Source: Ochotona curzoniae (lineage: Eukaryota; Chordata; Mammalia; Lagomorpha; Ochotonidae). Taken from it: a DNA stretch of 64,000 nt. The first letter of the stretch is position 1. Each line of letters starts with the position of its first letter. The notes under the pieces are model-generated. The model ran no database searches. It was given only the letters and a program-made list of their open reading frames with translations, and was not told the origin of the DNA. This document shows, one piece after another, positions 12,075 to 23,230 of the stretch. The translations under genes and the position numbers were made by a program. The DNA is taken from the NCBI RefSeq assembly GCF_017591425.1, contig NW_024467083.1, positions 13,755,001 through 13,819,000 of the forward strand. The letters are read 5' to 3'.

Positions 12075-12402
12075 TATTACTATTTTTTTTTTTTTCATTG
12101 CAAAGTCAGATACACAGAGAGCAGGAGAGACAGAGAGGAAGATCTTCCATCCAATGATTCACTCCCCAAGTGAGCGCAATGGCTGGTGCTGTGCCGATCC
12201 AAAACCGGGAACCAGGAACTTCCTCCAGGTCTCCCACACGGGTGCAGAATCCCAAAGCATTGGGCTGTCCTCGACTGCTTTCCCAGGCCCCAAACAGGGA
12301 GCTGGATGGGAAGTGGAGCTGCCGGGATTAGAACCTGCGCCCATATGGGATTCCAGCTCATTCCAGGCAAGGACTTTAGCCACTAGGCCATGCCGCTGGT
12401 CC
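12075..12402 (-). repeat. C-SINE, full length, antisense
   Basis: Starting with a 14 bp T-run, it holds AAAGTCAGATACACAGAGAG, GATCTTCCATCCAATGATTC, GGTCTCCCACACGGGTGCAG, CCTCGACTGCTTTCCCAGGC and ends in CACTAGGCCATGCCGCTGGT. CpG positions are partly kept, so the copy is fairly young. AT-rich flanks make the target-site duplication ambiguous. Confidence 0.92.
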
Positions 12403-13631
12403 CTATAAAAATACTATTAAAGAGACACAGATGTGCACATTTTCTTTCTATTGTCATTTGATGCCATATCCTGCATTGCAATTTTACCAGCAAGACCATC
12501 ACCAGATGCAGGATTAGAAATGAAATAACCCCCGCTCTCTTAGTAAGGTTATCATGCCTCAGATATAAAAAAAAACTCATCAATCTTACTATTATTATTT
12601 CATGATAACCTATGTAGTTTTGGTAGCAAAATCTTTTTAAAAATTAAATCCTGATCATTTTTTTTGTTCTAATACGTTCCCATTCATTTTTATTTCCAAA
12701 TATGCATTTTTTTTGGAAAGGATATCAATACTTCTTACTGTCGTGGGTATTTCTATTCACATGTATTTTGGTATTATTTAATAATCTAATCATTGCCCTT
12801 TTTCCATAAAGATGCTTACTAGCTTCTTAAAAATATATTGAAAGTTTTGACTCAGGAAAAACATATTGTTAAAGCAAGAAAGCTTTGTTTGAATTACTTT
12901 TAGTGTCTCTATAGTTAACACTGTAACTTTAAAACAATTACAAAATCAATTTTATAATTACATTTGGAAAAGAGATTTAGGAATTTTATTAATTCTGTAG
13001 CGTCTAAACATACTCCTTAGTAGAATTAAAGGATGCCTTAGGGTATTCTATCTTAGACAGGGAGAAACTACCCTATGAAGTTTATCCTTAGGTATATAAA
13101 CAAGGCTTCTTACATCCACTAAATATAAGCTCTCCAGGAAAGCTAATTTACTCTGGCACATTGAAAAACTAGCATATCTTACCAAGCATGATTAAATGTC
13201 TTTTCAAATATCTCGTTTAGTTGTGTTGAAAAATTCATATTCCTCTAAAAATGTGACATTAGTTTGATTTCTTAAAACCAACATTCTTCTATTCTCATAC
13301 TATCAAAGCAGCATGTATCCTTCTCTCTGAATTATATTAAAACACATTCTTGTGACTAAGACAAATGCTCAAATCATGTGGGTCAGGGTCATGGAAAGTA
13401 AAATGAAAATATTATTTTTTCAAGAACATTATGATGATAATAATTTAGCTTTGTATGGGGCACAAAAGAGGTAAAAACTCTAGTTGTTAGAGGGAAAACT
13501 TAACATGGTAGGAGATGTTAACCTGGTCCATAAGCATGTATGATCACAGAACAGTTTCTGGAGAGAAAAGGTTTAGTTAAGGAAGAAAACTGTGCATCTG
13601 AAAGATTCTTTGTGTTCCCTGTAACAAAACT
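12403..13631. other. Unique AT-rich stretch
   Basis: No gene or repeat is recognisable on either strand. Confidence 0.6.
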
Positions 13632-13845
13632 CTGAGTGGCCATTTGGCTGAGCAGTTAGGTTTCCAGTTGGTAAGCCTGACTTGGATTTAAATCCCATCT
13701 CTGTGATTGATCCCAACTTCCTGCTAGTGTGTGCTCTAGGAGGTGTTGTCATCCTTGTGGAAGAACTGGCTTGAGCTCTGGGTTCCCAGTTTCAGCCTGA
13801 CCTATTCCTAGCAGGTGTTAGTAGTTGCGGAGTGACTCTTTAGAG
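13632..13845 (+). repeat. Old C-SINE (earlier subfamily)
   Basis: It reads GTGGCCATTTGGCTGAGCAG, TTTAAATCCCATCTCTGTGA, CTTCCTGCTAGTGTG, GAACTGGCTTGAGCTCTGGG and TTCCCAGTTTCAGCCTGACC. The last two blocks belong to an older lagomorph C-SINE subtype distinct from the copies ending in TATATCTGACTTT. The tail is lost. Confidence 0.7.
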
Positions 13846-14671
13846 GTAAGATATGCCTGTTTTTGAATTTCAATTTAACAGTGATAAGATTCTAATCCCA
13901 TAGAGTTTAAGACACGATGTGTGGACCCATATAACAGAAGTGCAGGAAGCATGCTTCAGGATCTTTGTGATTACATAAAGCCTATCTATATAACGCAAAA
14001 CAGTTTACCTATAACTATTAGTCGTCTTGCTCTCCCTTTGCTACATAACACTATCTAGAAAAGAAACAAAGCAGGAAAGTAGTTTAAAGGTTATTTTAGG
14101 AGGGAGAGAGGTAGAAGAGTAGTGTCTCTAGCTGTATAGCCATCAAATTATTTAGCATTCACAGAGAAAGGTTTGTCAAGTGTTTAGAATATGTTAAAAC
14201 TTTTAAATATTTTGTGATGATTGATTCAAAAATTAACAAAGCCGAGATGAAATTGTGGTTATGAGTCAAATGGATGTTTGTGAGTATTAAGGGGATAATG
14301 TTTCTATTCAGGAGCAGATTACGTTGGCCCTTGTTCAGGCTTGCCAATGGACATGTGGAATCTGCAGGAAGGAAAATGTTAAAGTTCACGTAGTTGTTCA
14401 CACTCAACTGTTGCCCATGGATATGTGGAATGCAGAGGAAATGCAATTTCATCTGAAACGCCTGGAGACTCAGAGGTTTCTTGTGAAGCTTAGGACATGT
14501 GAAGTAAAATAATTAATCCTTTTTTCCATAAGTATTGCTGTAGTGACAGTGTGAAGATTGAAACAGAGTTATTAGCCCAAGATACAAAAAATTCCACTGG
14601 TACACTACTGTGAAAAGGTATCTGAAGAACTAAAGTGTTATAGAAGCCATGATGATCATAATAACAAGACT
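13846..14671. other. Unique stretch with a minor internal repeat
   Basis: The words CAATGGACATGTGGAATCTG (14345) and CCATGGATATGTGGAATGCA (14415) are an imperfect direct repeat about 70 bp apart. Otherwise no gene or mobile element is seen. Confidence 0.5.
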
Positions 14672-14744
14672 TATTTTAAGATTCATTTATCCAAATTGGA
14701 AAGGTTGAGTTACAGAGACATAAAGAGAGACACAGCACACACTG
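14672..14744 (-). repeat. C-SINE 3' fragment, antisense
   Basis: TTTTAAGATTCATTTATCCA, TTGGAAAGGTTGAGTTACAG and AGAGAGACACAGC are a reversed SINE tail. The GC-rich element begins immediately after, so the SINE is either truncated or was cut by it. Confidence 0.65.
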
Positions 14745-15560
14745 GCAAATGCCAAGGTGAGGGGGCTGTGCCAGACTGGGCTATAGAACCCAACCAGCAC
14801 ATGTGAAACCCAGGGGAGGATGGTGGGAGTGGCCCCAGTCAGGGGGCTGTGAGGGCCCCCCCTGCTGGGCCACTACTCCCAGTGAGGGGCATGAGAGCTG
14901 GGATGGGGGCAGATCAGGCCCCAAAGGGCCACATCTGATGGCCTACATATGAACTGGATCAGGGAAAAGCCAGGCTGGGCTGACTGTTCCTACTGGTGCA
15001 TGCATAAGCCGGTGTCAGTGTGGATTGATTGGGTTTTGCCTCAGCATCAGCTAGCAGATGCTGGCACAGGGGCCAGATTCTGTCAGGTGCAGGCATCACT
15101 TAGATGGTGGCACCCACTGGCATCAGTGTGAACTGGATAGTGGGGTTGGTTAGGACAAACTAGGCTTCAATGCCCATCAACATGTTGGAGAGTTGAATGG
15201 GATGTGTGACAGATGGGATCAGTCTGCTGCACATATTGCCAAGCATGGGAACGAGGGCAGGGGCGGGCCTGGTGGGAGTTTTGTGGGTTGCTCTGACTAG
15301 ACTGCAGCTCCCACTGGTTTACATGAAGGCTGAGTATGTGGTGGTCAGGATTGGGCTGGGCTCCAACACCCATTGGGTGGCATAAAACACACAGCTGGAG
15401 ACAAAACTGACCCAGCAATTGCAACTACCAGTGTGAGTGTGGGGAGCCATGCAGTTGGGTCAGATGGCATGGGTGTGAGATGAGCACCGCTCCTTGGTTA
15501 GCAAGGCTACTAGGAGTTTCTAGCAGTGAGGAAAGGCCTGGCAGAATGTCTCTGGTCTCC
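14745..15560 (+). mobile_element. GC-rich VNTR-like retroelement, copy 1 (partial)
   Basis: About 0.8 kb of G-rich sequence is built from degenerate units whose anchor is a CCCACTGGTNTNCATGA-like word (for example CCTACTGGTGCATGCATAAG and CCCACTGGTTTACATGAAGG). From 15150 to 15435 it aligns by eye with 33875-34175: both hold GGCTTCAA.GCCCAT, CAAGCATGGGAAC, GGGCTGG and CTGACCCAGCAATTGCAAC. After about 15440 the similarity stops, so the 3' section is missing or replaced. There is no credible reading frame. Confidence 0.65.
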
Positions 15561-16394
15561 TCATTGCTGCCTCACCCATTGTATAGACACTCAATCACCT
15601 TTCTGATGTTTCATAGAATTCTCCTGAGGCTGTTGTTGTTTTTCTGCTAATATGAAGTGATCCCTGTAACTGGTATGACACCTCAAATTGATCAATCATG
15701 TTATGATAAAAACTTGTTTAGCAATGTAAGGCTATGGCACACAGCTAAAAGTATACAATAGTACAATTGATCCCACAATGTCTCCAAACATCCTGTTATA
15801 TGCCCACTTTTGTCCTGAAGTTTGCCCTAGTATGAGTAATGTTTTCCTTAAGAAAGGGCTTGATAATATCTTGCAACAGATGGCAATCATGGAGGTACAA
15901 AGAGTTTATTTACAATGCGCCTCGAACTGTTACAACACATGATATGACGCATTTTAGTTTCTTACCACAGAAAGCAAAAGTATATGGTGCATCTTTTATA
16001 AGGAAACAAATGTGAACCGCCCCAAAATGACTTAAAATCTCAACCTTATACTGGCACTTATGTTTAGGGGGAAAAAACAGTTTATAAAGATAAAAGGAAG
16101 TTTCTTGTAAAAGCCCTCTGTAGATTGGCCGAATTGCCTTGATCCCTTTCACTGCCCTTTAACAAAAGAACAAAAACAACTGAATCAGCACTAGGTGAAG
16201 GTGATGGTAATTAATGCGTGATTTGATTATAAGATTCAGCAAAGAATCTGTTATATGCTTTATAAAATCCTTTTATGTATGGTCTTTTAATTCTGTACTC
16301 TTAATATTTTAAGCAATATTAGTTTGTGTTTAGTAAAAATTGATTTTTAAGTATAAGTAAATCACTTGTCACTATGTAACCACATATTGAAAAA
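15561..16394. other. Unique stretch
   Basis: No recognised feature on either strand. Confidence 0.5.
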
Positions 16395-16397
16395 GAA

Positions 16398-16421
16398 GTT
16401 AAAAAAAATATATATATATAT
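16398..16421. repeat. (TA)n microsatellite
   Basis: A-rich sequence followed by about nine TA units, directly before a truncated SINE. A second short TA tract is at 16638-16652. Confidence 0.85.
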
Positions 16422-16427
16422 AAATTG

Positions 16428-16560
16428 GATCCCTGTAACCTACCAGGGAGACCTGTATTCATCTTGGCCAGGCTCACTGTTTCTGATGCTTGTATCCAGG
16501 GAATGACTTAGTGGATGGGAAATATCTCTTTGTCTCTTTATATTCATTAATAAAATTAAA
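16428..16560 (+). repeat. C-SINE 3' half
   Basis: It keeps GGGAGACCTGTATTCATCTT, GCCAGGCTCACTG, GAATGACTTAGTGGATGGGA, a CT-rich box and an ATAAAATTAAATTG tail. The 5' half with both promoter boxes is absent. Confidence 0.65.
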
Positions 16561-16685
16561 TTGAAAATAAGCCAAAAGCAATTGTAGTACAAGATATATT
16601 TTTATCTAGAAAATATGAAAATAAGGAAAATAACATCTTATATATATATATAATACTTATACATCTTATACTCTTATAAGCTATC

Positions 16686-16980
16686 TCTTTTTTTTTAAGA
16701 TTTATTTTATCTTTTTTGGAAAGGCAGATCTAAAGAGAGATGGAGACACAGAGAGAAAGATCTGTCTGCAGATTCAATTCCCAAGTGGCTGCAATGGCCA
16801 GAGCTGAGCCAATTTGAAGCCAAGAGCCAGGAGCCTCCTCTGGATCTTTCATATAGGTGCAACTTCCCAAGTCCATGGGCCACTCCCCTTCAAGGCCACA
16901 AGCAGGCAACTGAGAAGTGGAGCAGCTAGGGCATGAATCAACATTCAGGTTTTAGCCACTGAGCCATTGCACTGGGCCCA
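16686..16980 (-). repeat. C-SINE, nearly full length, antisense
   Basis: From TTTTTTTTAAGATTTATTTT through GGAAAGGCAGATCTAAAGAG, GAAGCCAAGAGCCAGGAGCC and GCCACAAGCAGGCAACTGAG to TTAGCCACTGAGCCATTGCA and CTGGGCCC. CpGs have mostly decayed, so it is of medium to old age. Confidence 0.9.
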
Positions 16981-17170
16981 AGCTGACAGTTTTAAAGGAA
17001 GAAAAACAAAGTGTTTCACCTGTAATCATTATATGACATGTATTTCCCAGAAATAGAATCAGAAAATAAAGTTAGAAAATGACATTATTATAACTTAAAT
17101 GTTTTTAAATTTTCTCTTGTAAATTTTACTTAATGTACAAAAACCTGTATTATGAATGATATGCAACCCT

Positions 17171-17230
17171 AATCCTAACCCAGGAGAAGACAGGCCAACA
17201 GCAGAGGAGTACCTGAAAGTCATAAATAAT
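17171..17230 (+). mobile_element. Short L1 5' UTR-like fragment
   Basis: CAGGAGAAGACAGGCCAACA, GCAGAGGAGTACCTGAAAGT matches 19315-19365 (GGAGAGGGCAGGCCAACAGC, AGAGAGGTTCCTGAAAACTT). It is a 60 bp remnant of the same L1 leader. Confidence 0.5.
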
Positions 17231-19231
17231 AGGACGTAGAAATATTCTCTAAAAAGTCTTCAAAATGAAAATAATTTGATCAGCATATTCTAATAGAGAC
17301 CATTGACCATTATTTAAATAAACATGGCACAACTGAGCTTCAGAAATCAGAAATAAATAGAAAATATGAAAACAAACAAATATTTATTTCTGGCAATAAT
17401 AGAGCATATGGTGATGGTGAAAGATTTTATTTAGAAAGCATGAGATTTAATCTTGGTTATGAGTTTCTTCTTGGATTTAATTAATTTTGTATGACATCTA
17501 TGGTGTGTATGTCCTTTGCTTGCATATTTATTTGCTGATACTTACAACAGATATTTAATGCGTAACACCTTACCCAGTCCAAAGACTAACACAGTCTTTT
17601 TCAGGGATCATGTTTTATATTTAGACAGAAGAATTGGTAATTGAATCAGTAAGAGACTGAAAGCTAGAGTGTTTCTGTACTCAGCACATTTGTTTACCTG
17701 AATTTGTGATCAGCCTCTACACTCCTTTGATTTTTGTCTTTTTCAACTTAAGGATGGGTGACTTTTAACAGAGAATGTATTTAGAATTGATCTGACAACA
17801 GAGTTAATTGAAATGTTAAAAGACCTCTGTTTTCAAGGAGAAAAAAATATATATTTCCAGAGCAGCTGTGCCCTTCTAAAAAGAGAGATCACAAAACAAC
17901 TATGACATGATGGTGGCAATTAGAGAGAAGGATGAATGCCAGTTTGTGAAGTGTCGCTTCAGCTGTCCCAGGAGACCAGCTGCCAAGCATACTCAGGAAG
18001 GAAATACGAAATCAGACATCTGTATGTGTGTGGCATCTACCATGTTTGCTCTAAGCAGAGAGAACCATATGAAGCAAGACAGCAAAGGTGAAATCCAGCA
18101 AGATAGCCTACTTTATTGCCATGGCAACTTAACCCTGATGAAAAGTAGAAAAACAATAAAATACCTTGGGGAAAAAAAATCTGTCTATGAATACACACTG
18201 TATTGAGGTAAGAATTGTGGAAAGAGCCTGATATCTTTACATTTGCTCAATCCACAGAACAGACTCATGGAAGGGAACTGCTGATTTTAAAAGCATTGCA
18301 TTATTAAATTTTTACTTTGTATTCTAGCTAAATTCAGGTTTATATGTGACAGCTATACTTTTTGATTAAAATGTTTAGGGCCTTTGCAGAGGTTAAGGTA
18401 TAACATTGTTTAATTGACTTCCTTATGACAATCTTTGCCTGAATATTTCCACAGAAATTGTATCCAAAAAAAAATAACAGATATTTTATGACAAATTGTT
18501 TCTTTATGAAAATTAAATTTATTTACCCATATCTGAGTCTCCAATTTTCAACTATTTAAGAACCCTTTCCTGAATACGCTGTTTACTGGTACAGAGAAGG
18601 AAAACGTTATGTTTTCTCATCTTGAACTTGCTGAACAGTGTCTTAAGTTCCCCATGCTTGAGGCAATTTTAAGTTGCTCCTGTGACTGATTTTATTCAAA
18701 CAAAATCTCATTTATAGGAAAAGTCTGGAAAAGGTTTATTTGTTTTTAGTTTAGAAATAAGCTTTCCTGGAATCTATTGCATACAACAAACTCTAGGAAA
18801 AGTAAATGTTTTTGGTTACGTTCTTTGGTTCAGCATCTCTCATTTGAAGATCTGAAATATGAACTTCACCAAAATACAAAAATATTGGCGTCAACAAGAC
18901 AGCATAGTGAAAAATTGTATACCTGATGTTATGTGAGAGATGACAAACAAAACACAGGAGCACTACATACGTTTTCATTCAGTGTTTCCTCAAACAGGCA
19001 CTTCCAGCTGCAGTTCAGCTGAGTTATATTTAAGTATGACTCGATTCTCCACTGCACACGCACCCACAAAGGGCCAACAAGTAGGACGTATGTCAGCCAG
19101 ACATGTTCCTCATCAATTCCTCATGATACCCTACAGATGATAATGTCCCACACAAGGACAAGATCTATGTTCATGTGTTCTGGATATTTTTGTTTTCCTT
19201 AATGGCTTATTCTCTGTGCTGTGACAAAAAG
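17231..19231. other. Unique stretch
   Basis: No repeat is recognised. A 99-codon frame at 17907-18206 (+) has no known motif and mixed composition. I treat it as chance. A small A-run lies at 18466-18475. Confidence 0.5.
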
Positions 19232-19735
19232 TCTTAGAATCAAGATGGTGGAATACAGTGAGGACATGTTTAAACAGAATCATTAGCTAGGATGAAGCCA
19301 AGCAGCCACATTCCAGGTAACAGGAGAGGGCAGGCCAACAGCAGAGAGGTTCCTGAAAACTTACGGACACAACAGAGTAATGCTGCAGTGAGCAGATACC
19401 TCACTGGCAGTCAGTTGATTTTGTATTCTGGCTTTTCATTTAAGGGGATGCATAGTTATTGTGTAATGGAGACTATCATATCCAGATGAGAGGATACAAT
19501 GCAGTATGCATCTCTACTTCCAGATTGAAGATGGACTCCCAATGAAACTGTTAAATATATCTTAACCATAGGATACTGGCATTGTCTATGTCCACACTGA
19601 TGGACTTATGACTGTTAATGAAGAACTATACCATTGTAATAATATGGAGAAAATCAGTGTGTGTGGGAGGGGATTTGGAAAGGGGCATGAAACTGTATCT
19701 AATAATAATAAGAAGAAGAAAAATAGAAAAATTAA
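19232..19735 (+). mobile_element. L1 reduced to its two ends (5' UTR joined to 3' UTR)
   Basis: The left 180 bases start with AATCAAGATGGTGGAATACA and agree with the antisense L1 leader at 7360-7515 (shared words GAATCATTAGC, CACATTCCAGG, AGGCCAA, ACAACAG, GTCAGT). At about 19413 the sequence switches without spacer to the L1 3' UTR: GGCTTTTCATTTAAGGGGAT, ACTATCATATCCAGATG, GGACTCCCAATGAAACTG, then a purine tract, AAACTGTATC and an A-rich tail. ORF1 and ORF2 are entirely absent. The 3' part is type B, also found at 22690-23060 (antisense) and 50490-50825. No convincing target-site duplication was found. Confidence 0.7.
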
Positions 19736-20209
19736 ATATGCATGTACATTTTCATATTGACAACAATGATATGAAATGGAAATAGTTTTTGCTTATCTGT
19801 AGCTGAGAAAGTTAACTGTATGAGAAACTGCAAAATCATTTAAGATTGAGACATGTGACAAGAGTGTGGTGCTGTAATGACTATCACATATGACCCCAAG
19901 AAACAGAAGGATATGAGCAGTTAAAGTCCTTTGTTGAAAATGATGAATAACATTTAACAAAAAATAATGCCTACATCTAAAAAATCTCAGCTGTGGCCTG
20001 AAGGCGTGTATCCATTGCAGTGTACACTTGCCACTTAATTGTCTGCTAGTCGGGAAGCAAGTAAAGTGAAATATCAGTGTGAACAGAAAATGGAAAAATA
20101 GTTGGCTATTTAATGACTGTTTGTAGAAACTTTAAAAAGTTTGGATGCGTCATTATTTTTTAAACATTTATAGTACAGAGCATCTGCTGATCATGTAGCG
20201 GTGATAGAA
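19736..20209. other. Unique stretch
   Basis: No recognised feature. Confidence 0.5.
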
Positions 20210-20558
20210 TAAATATTCATGCATCTGCCAAGATCATGGGGACTAGTAATCTGTTGCAAGACAAAAGTATAATAGTGATGAAGTATTAGTTTTTTTAGTG
20301 TTAGTTTTCCAGAAACAAACTGACTACAAGGATGGGACAGCCCTTACAAGAATTAAGGATGCTAAGGAGAGATTAACTGTTTTAAGATGTGTAGATGCAA
20401 CAAGCGGAATATTAACTGTAAACTTCTACAATAGTCAAAAGATTACCTCCCGCTGTTTAAAAGAAGTAAATTTCTTCTCAGTACATTATGTCACTAACAA
20501 AAAGACATCTATCACTAGGGACTTCTTTTCTGACTGGTTTCTCAAATATTTTGCATGA
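20210..20558 (+). pseudogene. Tigger/pogo-type transposase remnant (DDE domain)
   Basis: An uninterrupted frame from about 20265 to 20558 gives, in order, YNSDE (matching the YNADE/YNSDE motif with the first catalytic aspartate), KERLTVL followed by a C/A-rich turn, a weakly kept S-x-K-x-x-x-R-C-L-K segment, VHYVTNKKTSITRDFFSDWF, and a stop at 20556. This order is that of pogo-superfamily transposases (Tigger and the related JRK/TIGD proteins): YNxDE...KxRLTVLxCxNA...PRxxK...VxYxxNKKAWxTRDxFxxWF. Only about a fifth of a full transposase of roughly 500 residues is present. The DNA-binding helix-turn-helix and the later catalytic residues are missing. I saw no terminal inverted repeats. It is a fossil DNA transposon, not an expressed gene as far as this shows. 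Confidence 0.75.
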
Positions 20559-20560
20559 AT

Positions 20561-20884
20561 AGTTTATGTTCACTCTAGGGAAGATGAATTCAATAACAAC
20601 TCTGAGATTTTGCTACTACTTGGCAATTGTTCTTATCCTTCAGCTGAAATTTTGAGCAATAATATTTGAGGGGTGCATATTCCCCAAATATGACTTCATT
20701 ATTTCATTCAAGTGGCCACAACAAAGAACAAATATAAAGCGTGTGGTCTAACAAGAAACAAACAGTAAGGAACAGAAGTACAGGTTTGTTAATGCTTGCA
20801 GCACAATGGGGAAAGACTCAATTATGTTTGGGTACCACAACCTTTGGTTTGTAGCTCTGTTGATGTTCGGGAATTTGAGGTTTT
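20561..20884. other. Unique stretch
   Basis: No further transposon sequence or gene is recognisable between the Tigger remnant and the next SINE. Confidence 0.5.
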
Positions 20885-21205
20885 CTTAAAGATTTATTTT
20901 ATTTTTATTATAAAATGCAGATTTACAGAGAGAAGGAAAGAAACACAAAGAGATCTCCCATCTGCTGGTTCACTGTCCAAGTAGCTGCAACGGCTGGAGC
21001 TGAGTTGATCTAAAGCCAGAAGCCAGGAGCTCCTTCTAGATGGCCCACTTGAGTTAAGGGGAACAAGTACTTGAATCATTCTCTGCTACTTCCCCATTCT
21101 ATAAACAAGGAGCTGGATAGGAAATGCAACAGCCAGGACACTAACTGGTACCCATATGGGATGCTAGTGCTGTAATGTGGAGAATTATCCTGTTTAGTCT
21201 CCGAA
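20885..21205 (-). repeat. C-SINE, full length, antisense
   Basis: TTCTTAAAGATTTATTTTAT, TTACAGAGAGAAGGAAAGAA, AAGCCAGAAGCCAGGAGCTC, AACAAGGAGCTGGATAGGAA and ACCCATATGGGATGCTAGTG appear in antisense order. A middle segment (about 21040-21100) diverges strongly from the consensus. The head is decayed. Confidence 0.85.
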
Positions 21206-21271
21206 GAGGCTCCTGAAGAACTTTTTATGTCACATGAGAAAAAGTGGCTGACCTTATAGATGATAGAAATG

Positions 21272-21990
21272 TACCTTCATTGATTCATGTGGAAGATAGG
21301 GCTGGAAACAAGACTGACCCAGCAATTGCAGCCACCAATATATGCATAAGCTGATTGGGGTGACGGATTTTGCCAGACCTTGCACTGGCTTGTACATATA
21401 GGAATCAGGCCTGGGATCACCCCAGACAAAGTCTCTTTGAGGATTTCTTCAAGTGAACCCCAACCATGAAGAGATGTACAGGTTCCTTGGCCTGATCTTG
21501 GAGGGTAAGGATCAAAGCTGAGCTTCCTTAGAGGCTCAAATGGAACAGTAGACAGCAAATCCAAGTGCACATGGAGAATATGTCAGTCTATTGGAACTTG
21601 CAGAGGACACCTGGTGCCACAAGAGGATGGAGGACAGAACAAATCGATGTCTACCCCAGCCATGTGTTGGCAGTGAAAATTTGGGCTAATGGAGACTCTA
21701 AGGTGGACTATGTCAGCCATTGGATTCTGGAGAGATTCCATCATGTTTGGAATGGCAGGACTGGCAGCAATTCAGAACAGTTGAACTATTGAAACCACTT
21801 GAGTCAGACGCTCAGAGCATGCCCCACATTGGGTTGGAGACTGGGCGGGACATCTGCCTTTATTCTGTCACTACCCCAGATCTAGAAAAACAAAATAATA
21901 GTGTGGAAATGATAGTCTTACCCACTTTTCTGTAGCCCTTGTCCCTTTGTGCCTTAATCAACTATGTAAAGGTTATCAAAATAAAATAAT
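21272..21990 (+). mobile_element. GC-rich retroelement, copy 2 (3' part)
   Basis: It begins inside the 3' portion of the element, at TTCATGTGGAAGATAGGGCT, matching 34116 onward (TTTCATGTGGAAGACAGAGC). Shared blocks are CTGACCCAGCAATTGCAGCC, ATAAGCTGATTGGGGT, AACCCCAACCATGAAGA, GGCAGCAATTCAGAAC and GAGCATGCCCCACATTGGGT. Copy 2 keeps about 210 bases (21470-21690) that copy 3 lacks. It also continues past the shared end to a different 3' end, CAAAATAAAATAATTCTAAA. It is 5' truncated. The two 3' ends suggest alternative polyadenylation or distinct subfamilies. Confidence 0.7.
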
Positions 21991-22039
21991 TCTAAAAAGC
22001 AATCTTTAAACTTTATGGACTAGATATTTAAACAAAAAT

Positions 22040-22330
22040 TCTTATTTTATTTAAATTTATTCAAGCAGAACACAGAGAAAAAAAAAGAGAGAGAGAATGA
22101 GAGAAGAGGGAGAAAGAAATCAAGAACCCCCAAATGCTGTTTCACCCCCCCAAATGCCTATAACAGTTGGGGATATGATTAGCCAAAGCAGGAGATGAGC
22201 CCTGAATCTTGGTTCTCCATAGGTGGCAAGGGCCCAAGTCCTTGAACCACCACTGCTTCCTCTCAAGGTGTGCTTTTCAGCAAGCTGAACTCACAAGAGT
22301 TGCTTGGACTTGAAAATGGGCATTCATGTA
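22040..22330 (-). repeat. Old C-SINE, antisense, with GA-rich end
   Basis: It holds an AGAGAGAGAGAATGAGAGAA box, CAAAGCAGGAGATGAGCC and GCAAGGGCCCAAGTCCTTGA in antisense order. The GGGCCCAAGTCCTTGAACCA wording is that of the older lagomorph C-SINE subtype. The head end is unclear. Confidence 0.7.
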
Positions 22331-22689
22331 CATGTTGCTGGTTGTCGCAAGAAATATCTCAACTGATCAGCCAAAAGCCTGTCCCCAGAGAAGTTTTGAG
22401 CTTTAAAATAATGTATTTGTCTAATCAGTGTTTCAGTATTTTGCAGCAATGGATAGTAACAGCTAAGACAATTTCAGAAAGTGCTAACATTTTTGTATTT
22501 TGTTTCCTAGCCTATTGTTCCATCCATTTAGTTGAAATTAACAGAAAGCCCTAGCCTAAACCAGCTTACCTCTGTCCATATTTGTCCTGAGTTGATTTCT
22601 CTGACTTGCCTTGACTGTAGCAATTTTCTTGTAACTGTGAATGTACTTAATTTTGGATTTTAAATTATTTTTCTTTTTTTGAATTTTAG
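22331..22689. other. Unique stretch
   Basis: No recognised feature. Confidence 0.5.
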
Positions 22690-23230
22690 AAATCACTTAT
22701 TTTTGTAGGGTTTTTTGTTCATTTTGAATTTTATGGTACAATTTCAGAGCATCTGGAATTTCCCTCCCCCCTCCAAACTCCCACCCCACCAGTGAATTTT
22801 CCCTGTATTTTTATAATAGTATGATCCTTCACAAGCAGTCATAAGTCCATCAGTCTGCTATTTAAGTGTGTCCTGACAGACAGTGTCAGACAGTCCAGCA
22901 TCCTGTTGTGTAGATATGTCCAATAGTTTCATTGGGAGTCCATCTTTGATTTGGAAGTAGAGATGCATACTGCATTGTATCTTCACATGTGAATATGATA
23001 GTCTCTAATATGCCATCACTATACATTCCCTTAAATGAGAAGCCACAAACCAAAATCATCAATAGGTATGAAGTTAAAACAAAAAATTTGCACCACCGTG
23101 GAGTCGAAAAATGAGCCATCATTAACCTAATGCCTGGACCAAATACCAGGATAGTCTTGTTATCTTTTGCATTATCTAATGTGTGTACCACTGGCCTCCA
23201 TTCATTAGCAGTCTGTTAATAGTGGAATGT
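22690..23230 (-). mobile_element. L1 3' end (type B), antisense
   Basis: On the plus strand it starts with the reversed tail, a pyrimidine tract (TTTCCCTCCCCCCTCCAAAC), GTCCAGCATCCTGTTGTGTA, TTTCATTGGGAGTCCATC, CATACTGCATTGTATCTTCA and CTTAAATGAGAAGCC. Up to about 23060 this mirrors 19413-19720 and 50490-50820. The remaining 170 bases (AAATTTGCACCACC and following) have no partner here and may be L1 or flanking sequence. Confidence 0.75.

Noticed and set aside
17907..18206. 99-codon frame with several cysteines
   Set aside because: No regular Cys/His spacing and no recognisable domain. Probably chance, although a transcript search would settle it.
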